Assembly (NCBI GenBank): GCA_040770645.1
Contig: JAXGIS010000010.1
Location: 14,765-78,764 of the forward strand
Source of the DNA: JAAYZX01 sp040770645
Lineage (GTDB): Bacteria > Actinomycetota > Thermoleophilia > RBG-16-64-13
Length of the DNA stretch: 64,000 nucleotides
Direction: 5' to 3'
The position numbers and the translations under genes were made by a program. The first letter of the stretch is position 1. Every line of letters starts with the position of its first letter. The notes beneath the pieces are model-generated. The model made no database searches, was not told the origin of the DNA, and saw only the letters and a list, made by a program, of their open reading frames with translations. Positions 56,865 through 64,000 of the stretch are shown here, one piece after another.

Positions 56865-57038
56865 ATGGTGGCCGTCCCCGAAGGCCTCGTCACGGTTAGA
56901 ATAACAGCGGGCCGGTTCGTCCACAAGTGGGCGACGAGCGCCAACTTGATCCTGGTAGCGGCCTACTTCATACTCTGCGGAGTGATGCCCAAAGCGAACC
57001 GGGCCAAGACGGCCCCATTCGCGGGAGAAGAGCGGTAA
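56865..57038 (+). CDS. possible small single-span membrane protein
   Basis: 57 codons from ATG to TAA. The middle, NLILVAAYFILCGVM (about 29-43), is a plausible membrane span, preceded by Arg/Lys-containing residues (VRITAGRFVHKW) and followed by a basic/polar tail (PKANRAKTAPFAGEER). It ends 15 bases before fmdB and could be co-transcribed with it. Ribosome-binding site weak. Coding status unproven; it resembles nothing I can name. Confidence 0.35.
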   Translation: MVAVPEGLVTVRITAGRFVHKWATSANLILVAAYFILCGVMPKANRAKTAPFAGEER

Positions 57039-57053
57039 GGCGGAGGCTCGACT

Positions 57054-57272
57054 GTGCCCATTTATGAATACATATGCCGCGCATGTGGTTGTGCCTTCGA
57101 GGAACTGGTGTCCATGGCCGGTGCGGACGAGCGCCGGGCCTGCCCCCGTTGTGGTGTGGAGGAGGCTCAGCGTCGACTGTCCCGCTTCGCAATGCGGGTG
57201 AGCGGTGGGGGTGCGTCGTCCGGGGGCAAGAGCTGCGCCGGCTGTACGCGTTCGTCGTGTGCCAACTGCTGA
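57054..57272 (+). CDS. FmdB-family zinc ribbon protein
   Basis: 72 aa. MPIYEYICRACGCAFEELV is the standard FmdB start; CxxC pairs at CRAC and CPRC bind zinc. A Gly/Ser-rich linker and a second Cys-rich tail (CAGCTRSSCANC) follow. Putative regulatory protein; function unclear. Starts at GTG/ATG region 57054 and lies 28 bases before the glycosylase. Confidence 0.88.
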   Translation: MPIYEYICRACGCAFEELVSMAGADERRACPRCGVEEAQRRLSRFAMRVSGGGASSGGKSCAGCTRSSCANC

Positions 57273-57300
57273 CCCCTCACCCACGACCGCTGCGTTCCAC

Positions 57301-58078
57301 GTGAGTACCCGCAAAGATCCCATAGCCGCCGCCGACGCCCTGTCCCAGCAGGCGGCGGCGTTGGCGGATTGTCGCAAATGCAAGTTGTGTCTGAGCCGTA
57401 CGCAGGTGGTGTTTGGTACGGGGAGCCCTGTGGCCGATCTGATGTTTGTGGGGGAGGGCCCCGGATTTCACGAAGACAAGCAGGGCGAGCCTTTCGTGGG
57501 GCAGGCCGGCAAGCTTCTCAATGAGCTCCTGGCCGGGATCGGTCTGTCGAGGCCGCAGATCTACATCGGGAACGTGGTCAAATGTCGGCCGCCCAACAAT
57601 CGTGACCTCCTGCCGGACGAGATCGAAGCCTGTACTCCACACCTCTTCCAGCAGATCAGTGTGATCAGGCCCATGGTGATCTGTACACTGGGCCGCTTCG
57701 CCACGCGAGTGGTGGCTCAAACCGAGGCCCCCATCTCCGCTGTGCGCGGTAAGGCCAAAGAGACGGAGGTCGCGGGAGTACGTGATCGTCTTTCCGGTCT
57801 TCCACCCGGCCGCAGCCTTGTACACGGCGGCCAACCGTGGGGTACTGGAACAGGACTTCCAGAAACTCAAGGTGCTGTTGTCGCGCGGCAAGAAGGCGCT
57901 GCTGGGCGAGGCCGACCCAGGCGCTCCCGACGGATCGCCTGATGACGGTGAGGCGGTCGGCCTGTCGCTCGCGGGCGCCGGCGCGTCAGGATCCGCGGGC
58001 ATTGTGCCCGAAGTATCCGACCGTCCGCATGAAGGACCTGCTGGGGCCCCAGAGGTAGAACAGCTGAAGCTGTGGTGA
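57301..58078 (+). CDS. uracil-DNA glycosylase, family 4 type, one frameshift
   Basis: Excises uracil from DNA. GTG 57301 leads to CRKCKLC, part of the [4Fe-4S] ligand set, then FVGEGPGFHEDKQGEPFVGQAG (family 4 GExPG motif), YIGNVVKCRPPNNR with a further cluster Cys, and after a shift near 57770 VIVFPVFHPAAAL (HPAAAL motif). The tail is low-complexity Gly/Ala/Pro. Stop at 58078 overlaps tsaE start. Confidence 0.9.
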
Positions 58079-58548
58079 TACTGCAGGAGACAGGCGTTGA
58101 TCTGGCGCGGCTGCGCGAGATCGGTGAGTGTTTGGCGTCGGCATTGCGCCCTGGGGATGTGGTCCTACTCTTCGGCCCTTTGGGAGCGGGCAAGACCACT
58201 CTGGTGCGGATAGTGGCGAAGTCACTGGGGGTGACGGATGCGGTGCGCAGTCCCTCGTTCACTATCGCCAACATCTACGCCGGTCTGTTCACGGTCAATC
58301 ATCTGGATTTGTATCGTCTGCAAAGCATCGAAGAGGAAGACGCTTTGGCGCTTGAAGAGTATCTGACCCCGGACGCCATAACGCTGGTGGAGTGGCCCGA
58401 AGCCGGCAGCGAACGTCTTGGGCGGCCTGCATGGACGGTACATCTGGGCCACGAGTCTCTGGAAACACGCACCGTGCTCTTGGAGGCCGGTGATGAGGAG
58501 GCGCGGGCCAGATGGAGGGCGGCCGATATCTCTGGAGGAGGCGCGTGA
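58072..58548 (+). CDS. tsaE: tRNA t6A synthesis ATPase TsaE
   Basis: 158-aa P-loop ATPase of the threonylcarbamoyladenosine complex. Walker A is GPLGAGKTT (35-43), followed by SPSFTIANIY and HLDLYRL, and VEWPE. Starts at GTG 58072, overlapping the glycosylase stop; its own stop overlaps tsaB as GTGA. Part of tsaE-tsaB-rimI-tsaD. Confidence 0.94.
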   Translation: MVILQETGVDLARLREIGECLASALRPGDVVLLFGPLGAGKTTLVRIVAKSLGVTDAVRSPSFTIANIYAGLFTVNHLDLYRLQSIEEEDALALEEYLTPDAITLVEWPEAGSERLGRPAWTVHLGHESLETRTVLLEAGDEEARARWRAADISGGGA

Positions 58549-59392
58549 GTCGGAGAGCCGAGGCAAGCCGCCGCAAGGTGGTGGTGGCGTTCGATTGTGC
58601 CACCGACGCCACTGCGGTGGCGCTACTGGAGCCGAACTTGGATGGTTCCGGCTGGAGTGTGGTTGCGTCTGTTCGCGACGAGTTGGGAGCTCGACACGGT
58701 GGAGGGTGCTGCTACCGCTCATCCAGAGGCTGCTGGAGCGGGCCGGACTTGGGCAGGAGAATGTCGGCGCCTTGGTGGTGGGCACCGGTCCGGGAACGTT
58801 CACGGGCGTACGTATTGCCGTATCCACGGGACGGGCGCTGGCTTTGGCGCTGGCGTGCCCCGTATTTGGTGTGGGGACTCTGGACGCCATTGCGGCGCAG
58901 GCCATAGCAGAGATGGATACCGTTGCCCCCTACGCCGAGGGCGCTGCCGTGGTGCCGTTGGTGGACGCGCGTCGGCGACAGGTGTTCGCGGCGACGTACG
59001 CACGCTCTGCTACAGGCTGGAAGGCCGGGGAAATCTTTGCGGCCGAGCCGGGAGAAGTGGTGTCGCGGGTTCGCGGCGGGTGGGAGGGCGCCAGGGTGTT
59101 GTGCACGGGAGCGGAGGTGCTTGTGGACAAGTGCCGCGTCGAAGGCGCGGGAGCGACCCTGCCCCGTGTGTTTGACGCCGCTTATCTGGTGTTGGGTCAG
59201 GAGCGGTTGAGCGGTGGTGGGAAGCTGCAGGCCGATCTAGTGAAAGCGTGCAGAGCGGCTGGTGGTGTGTCTGTGGCTTCGGCTCCTGCCGGGCAATGGG
59301 GGTCGCCAGAGTCGGTGACACCCATCTACGTGCGCCCGCCGGACGCAGACATCCACATCACCAAGATGAAGGATCCTTGGAGTGGCACCTGA
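58545..59392 (+). CDS. tsaB: t6A synthesis protein TsaB, one frameshift
   Basis: ASKHA-fold partner of TsaD. From GTG 58545 (GGAGGAGG upstream) the N-terminus is VVVAFDCATDATAVALLEP; one lost base near 58700 leads to LLPLIQRLLERAGL and the signature VVGTGPGTFTGVRIAVSTGRALALAL, then VPLVDARRRQVFAATY. Restored length about 282 aa. Stop overlaps rimI as TGATG. Confidence 0.91.
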
Positions 59393-59895
59393 TGGTTCAA
59401 GCTCCTTCCGGAAATGCGCGCAGCGGTCATATCGACCTCGTGTTGCGGACCATGCGCGAGGATGATCTGCCGCAACTGTTGGCAATCGAGGACGAGTCGT
59501 TCCAGACGCCGTGGACGGCGGAGGCGTTCCGTCAGGAACTGCAAACACCCGGGGCCTGGGCCCGCGTGGCGGCTGACGGCGAAGGTCACCTCATCGGGTA
59601 CCTCGTCTGTCGACTCCTATTCGATGTATGGCATGTGTTGGACTTGGCTGTGTCGCCCACGTACAGGGGCTGCGGAGTGGCGCGGCTATTGCTCGAGGAA
59701 CTACTGCATGTGGCCGCGTCTTCCGGGGACGACGTGACTCTGGAAGTGCCGCCCGCTGAATGCGGCCGCGCTTGCGCTGTACCGCGGCCTGGGCTTCGTG
59801 GAGCGCGGACGCCGCCCAGGATATTACCGATGAACGCAGGAAGATGCGTTGATCATGACGCTGGTCACTGCGCAGCGAAGTGGGGAAGAGCGTAA
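59392..59895 (+). CDS. rimI: ribosomal-protein-S18-alanine N-acetyltransferase, frameshifted
   Basis: GNAT acetyltransferase acting on the S18 N-terminus. LRTMREDDLPQLLAIEDESF, the WTAEAFRQEL segment, YLVCRLLFDVWHVLDLAVSPTYRGCGVARLLLEELL (acetyl-CoA motif RGCGVA), and after a base change near 59747 RPLNAAALALYRGLGFVERGRR. Another shift near 59830 leaves the last residues uncertain (DALIMTL is readable in a third frame), so the exact end is approximate. Lies between tsaB and tsaD as usual. Confidence 0.88.
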   Translation: MVQAPSGNARSGHIDLVLRTMREDDLPQLLAIEDESFQTPWTAEAFRQELQTPGAWARVAADGEGHLIGYLVCRLLFDVWHVLDLAVSPTYRGCGVARLLLEELLHVAASSGDDVTLEVPPAECGRACAVPRPGLRGARTPPRILPMNAGRCVDHDAGHCAAKWGRA

Positions 59896-60935
59896 TGGCG
59901 GGTGCGCTGTGGTCGGGGCCGGTGTTGGCTTTGGAGACGTCATGTGACGACACTTGCGCTGCGATCATGACCGCAGAGGGGCGCCTGCTTTCGTCTGTGA
60001 TCCACAACCAGGATGTGATCCACCAGAAATACGGTGGAGTGGTGCCCGAAGTGGCCAGTCGGGCGCATGCCGAGCGCGCCACTGTGGTGGTGCGGGAAGC
60101 CCTGGATGGAGCGGGTGTCACCATCGGCGATCTGGGCGCCGTGGCCGTCACGGTGGGGCCGGGGTTGATCGGTGCCCTGCTGATTGGCGTGAACACGGGG
60201 AAGGCCATAGCTTGGGCTCGGCGACTGCCATTGATTCCTGTCAATCACCTGCACGGGCATATGGGTTCCACTTGGCTGGCCGATCCCAAAGCGCCCTTTC
60301 CGCTTTTGGCGCTGGTGGTGTCGGGAGGCCACACCATGTTGGTACGGGCTGAGTCGCGCCGGGATTTCCGGCTGTTGGGCCAAACCCTGGATGACGCGGC
60401 CGGAGAGGCCATGGACAAGGCCGCTCGTTTGCTGGGACTGGGCTATCCAGGGGGCAAAGAGCTGGATCAGTTGGCTGAGCGAGGTGACCCGACGGCATAT
60501 ACCTTTCCGGTGGGGTTGCGGGGTGGCGACAACCTCGATTTCTCTTTCTCGGGCGTGAAGACGGCCATGTATTACCTACTGCGGGACATGGCGCCGGAGG
60601 AGAGGGAGGCGCGGGCGGCGGACGTAGCTGCCTCCTATCGAGAGGCCGTGGTGGAGGCGCTCATGAGTAAGCTACTTCGAGCCGCCGACCGCGAGCGGGT
60701 GGCTTCTGTGGCCATCGCGGGCGGGGTGGCCGCCAACGCGCTGTTGCGGCGGCGGGTGCGGACCGAGGGAGAGGGGGCAGGTTTTCACGTAGTAGTTCCC
60801 TCTTTCGGACTTTGCACGGACAACGCGGCCATGATCGCCTCTGCGGCTCGCTACGAGGAGGCGGTATCGTATCCCGCCTACCTTGATCTCGAAGCAACGG
60901 CGTCGTTGGGCCTGGGGCAACGAGTCGGCAGGTAG
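59895..60935 (+). CDS. tsaD: tRNA N6-adenosine threonylcarbamoyltransferase
   Basis: 346 aa. Transfers threonylcarbamoyl to A37 of ANN-decoding tRNAs. LALETSCDDTCAAI start, metal-binding VPEVASRAHAER and NHLHGHMGS, LALVVSGGHTMLV, DDAAGEAMDKAARLLGLGYPGG, FSFSGVKTA, and IAGGVAANALLRRR. ATG 59895 (GAAGAG upstream). Intact. Confidence 0.96.
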   Translation: MAGALWSGPVLALETSCDDTCAAIMTAEGRLLSSVIHNQDVIHQKYGGVVPEVASRAHAERATVVVREALDGAGVTIGDLGAVAVTVGPGLIGALLIGVNTGKAIAWARRLPLIPVNHLHGHMGSTWLADPKAPFPLLALVVSGGHTMLVRAESRRDFRLLGQTLDDAAGEAMDKAARLLGLGYPGGKELDQLAERGDPTAYTFPVGLRGGDNLDFSFSGVKTAMYYLLRDMAPEEREARAADVAASYREAVVEALMSKLLRAADRERVASVAIAGGVAANALLRRRVRTEGEGAGFHVVVPSFGLCTDNAAMIASAARYEEAVSYPAYLDLEATASLGLGQRVGR

Positions 60936-61007
60936 CGCCCAACGCGTTCCAGCCTCGCTTGTCCGCCGCTCCAGTCCACTTCTCTGCAAAAAGCTTCGTT
61001 CGTGCGA

Positions 61008-61036
61008 TTGACAATACCTGCCACTGGGCATATCAT
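61008..61036 (+). promoter_or_regulatory. groES-groEL promoter
   Basis: TTGACA (61008-61013), 17-base spacer, TATCAT (61031-61036): near-consensus housekeeping sigma promoter. The expected start of transcription falls next to or inside the CIRCE element. Confidence 0.8.
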
Positions 61037-61045
61037 ACGTGGCGT

Positions 61046-61072
61046 TTGGCACTCCGCATTGAAGAGTGCCAA
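61046..61072. promoter_or_regulatory. CIRCE element (HrcA operator)
   Basis: TTGGCACTC-N9-GAGTGCCAA, a perfect 9-9-9 inverted repeat differing from the CIRCE consensus TTAGCACTC-N9-GAGTGCTAA by one symmetric base in each arm. Located just downstream of the -10 box, it would let HrcA repress groES-groEL until heat stress. Confidence 0.93.
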
Positions 61073-61131
61073 CACTGCAGGGGTCACTGGATACCCAAGA
61101 ACACGTAGATGTAGTAGAAGGAGGATCGTGC

Positions 61132-61410
61132 ATGAAGCTTGTGCCGCTCGAGGACAGGGTTATCGTCAAGATTCTCGAGGAAGAAGAGAAGACTTCCAGC
61201 GGGATCGTTCTACCGGATACGGCTAAGGAGAAGCCGCAGAAGGCCACCGTGCTCGCGGTTGGTCCCGGCCGCTATATGGACGACGCCCTCATCGATCGAC
61301 CTCAAAGGCGACGTAGTCGTGTTCGCCAAGTACGGCGGCACTGAGATCAAGGTCGAGCGAGAAGAGCTGCTCATTCATCCGACATCCTGGCCAAAGTCGT
61401 ATCCGAGTAA
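61132..61410 (+). CDS. groES: co-chaperonin GroES, frameshifted
   Basis: 10-kDa lid of the chaperonin, about 92 codons. KLVPLEDRVIVKILEEEEKTSSGIVLPDTAKEKP is standard; after a shift near 61295 DLKGDVVVFAKYGGTEIKVEREELL, and after another near 61370 SDILAKVVSE ending at TAA 61408-61410. GAAGGAGG before ATG 61132. Confidence 0.94.
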
Positions 61411-61453
61411 TCAGCTTCGCCATCGCATACACGCCAGGTAGGCATGAAAGAAC

Positions 61454-63004
<1,551 letters not shown>

Positions 63005-63563
63005 GAACCGCGACGGTGTGGCGGGCGGCGGGCCGCAGGCCGCCGCCGCCAGCCTCTGGGGCTGGGCCGCTTCGAAGCCCGGCCCAATGCTGTGGTAAGT
63101 ACCATCGGGCAGCGAACGTCATCTGGGCGTCGGCGACCGCGGTCCTGCGCGGCGGCGAGGAGCGGTGGCTCCTGTAGGATCCTGGTATGAATGCCTCAAT
63201 AGTTTGGATCCGCCGTTGCTGCTTGCTGGTTCCCGGCCGAAATGGGCTACGACAGTCATATCAGAGTGGTAATGGGCAAGATGAGGCGGTGCTGTGGGGA
63301 TTCCGGCGCTGTCTCACTTCGGTAGTTCGGCCGCAGGCCGATGTAAAAGCATGTGACTTTCGAGGGCTGAGCTCAAAACGTTCAACCAAGACATCTTCAT
63401 AATGGTCCCTTAATCTGTTCCTCTTCGCCATCGGCCATGACGACATTGTATCGGTCGCACGCACCGTCCCCGCCCTGTATCTACGGTGAGGGCACTGTGG
63501 TACCGACGGGCCGTGGAGGCCCAACGGACTCGGTTTGCCGGCTCTTGTGGCGGGGGGCGCTCC
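63005..63563. other. gap between groEL and antiporter
   Basis: No supported gene. Begins with a GC hairpin (63024-63047: GGCGGCGGGCC, loop GCA, GGCC-GCCGCC) that may terminate groESL. Between about 63220 and 63450 the DNA is less GC-rich; short ORFs on both strands there show no family resemblance. Confidence 0.4.
63024..63047 (+). terminator. GC hairpin after groEL
   Basis: GGCGGCGGGCC, GCA loop and GGCCGCCGCC with one bulge, 20 bases after the groEL stop. No T tract; plausible but weak terminator call. Confidence 0.4.
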
Positions 63564-64000
63564 ATGAACGAACTCTACATTCTAAGCGCCGTGATCCTGA
63601 TTGTGGTGGTGCTGGTGGCTGCGCTGCTGGACCGCTGGAGCGTCCCTGTTATTCTGGTGGCACTGGGGACGGGGATTCTTTTCGGCAGTGATGTGCTGGG
63701 GCTGTTGGATTTCAGCAATGTCGGCCTCACCAACCAAGTGGCCAACCTTGCCCTGGTCTTCATTCTCTTCCACGGCGGATTCAGCACGCGTCGAGAGGAT
63801 TTTCGATCTGTGGCCCTGGCGGCGGGAGGCTTGGCCACATGGGGCGTGGTACTGACGGCTGCGGCCACTTTCGTCATCCTGTGGGGGGTGCTGAAGTGGC
63901 CGTTGCAGGAGGCGATGCTTCTGGCCGTTGTCATTTCCTCCACCGACGCCGCCGCCACCTTTTCCATTCTGCGCCGCCAACGAATCCCCCGCAAGTTGTC
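63564..64000 (+). CDS. cation:proton antiporter (CPA1/NhaP2-like), partial
   Basis: The first 145 residues of a membrane antiporter; the gene runs off the window end. Five hydrophobic segments are visible (ILSAVILIVVVLVAALL, VPVILVALGTGILFG, ANLALVFILFHGG, ALAAGGLATWGVVLTAAATFVIL, LLAVVISSTDAAATFSIL). FHGGFSTRREDF and AVVISSTDAAATF, where the transport Asp lies, are typical of the potassium/proton NhaP2 group. ATG 63564. Confidence 0.88.
   Translation, partial: MNELYILSAVILIVVVLVAALLDRWSVPVILVALGTGILFGSDVLGLLDFSNVGLTNQVANLALVFILFHGGFSTRREDFRSVALAAGGLATWGVVLTAAATFVILWGVLKWPLQEAMLLAVVISSTDAAATFSILRRQRIPRKL

Noticed and set aside
59829..59834. In-frame TGA in rimI considered as selenocysteine
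   Set aside because: It follows a recognised frameshift, does not replace a Cys in the family, and shifts of frame explain it.

Overview
The window reads as a GC-rich genome fragment, most likely from an uncultured anaerobic or facultatively anaerobic member of the Actinomycetota. The grounds are the compact high-GC gene order, frequent GTG/TTG starts behind strong GGAGG sites, runs such as lysA-hom...glpX-rho and tsaE-tsaB-rimI-tsaD-groES-groEL, and anaerobic functions: D-ornithine aminomutase, a BcrA/BadF-type activase, and a TRAP transporter with HyuA/HyuB. This placement is inference.

Layout. 0-3.8 kb (minus): a D-ornithine catabolic operon, ord-oraS-oraE. 4-6.4 kb: a zinc-ribbon protein, rmuC, and an IclR regulator divergent from two aminotransferases plus an SDR (6.6-9.8 kb); a 10-bp-arm inverted repeat lies in the divergent gap. 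9.9-13.7 kb (mostly minus): HEAT-repeat protein, a FrnE/DsbA-family oxidoreductase whose first active-site Cys codon is an in-frame TGA, chagasin-like lipoprotein, truncated flavodoxin, ferritin and a small HTH protein. 13.8-19.1 kb: DUF4388 protein, rlmH, argS, lipoprotein, mutM, tRNA-Gly(CCC). 19.1-22.4 kb: CsoR/CstR-type repressor with a candidate operator, trxB, and a minus-strand run with hpt. 22.5-30.7 kb: a tightly coupled run lysA-hom-phosphoesterase-cyclic 2,3-diphosphoglycerate synthetase-2-phosphoglycerate kinase-GlpX-like protein, then rho. 30.7-33.9 kb: P1 peptidase, panC, and a LuxR/GAF regulator. 34.2-47 kb: a catabolic island of TRAP transporter dctPQM, hyuA-hyuB, an acyl-CoA ligase and a three-subunit biotin-dependent acyl-CoA carboxylase. 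47-56.7 kb: YgbA_NO protein, a giant activase (about 1,512 aa), an S-layer-domain/solute-binding-protein fusion, a hexulose-6-phosphate synthase/RraA fusion, YjbQ and a DUF2520 protein. 57-63 kb: FmdB, uracil-DNA glycosylase, the t6A genes tsaE/tsaB/tsaD with rimI, and CIRCE-controlled groES-groEL. The window ends inside a cation/proton antiporter.

Sequence quality matters here. About twenty otherwise conserved genes are interrupted by one- or two-base shifts, many at homopolymers, and groEL is shifted many times. I treat these as probable assembly or read errors and give whole-gene coordinates. The stretch 22-31.7 kb is nearly free of them.

The most interesting items are: (1) the FrnE-like gene, where TGA replaces the first Cys of the C-P-F-C motif and a SECIS-like hairpin follows, making it a candidate selenoprotein; (2) a bacterial cyclic-2,3-diphosphoglycerate pathway fused translationally to a GlpX homologue lacking the usual catalytic/metal motif; (3) the TRAP-HyuAB-ligase-carboxylase island; (4) the SLH/solute-binding fusion.
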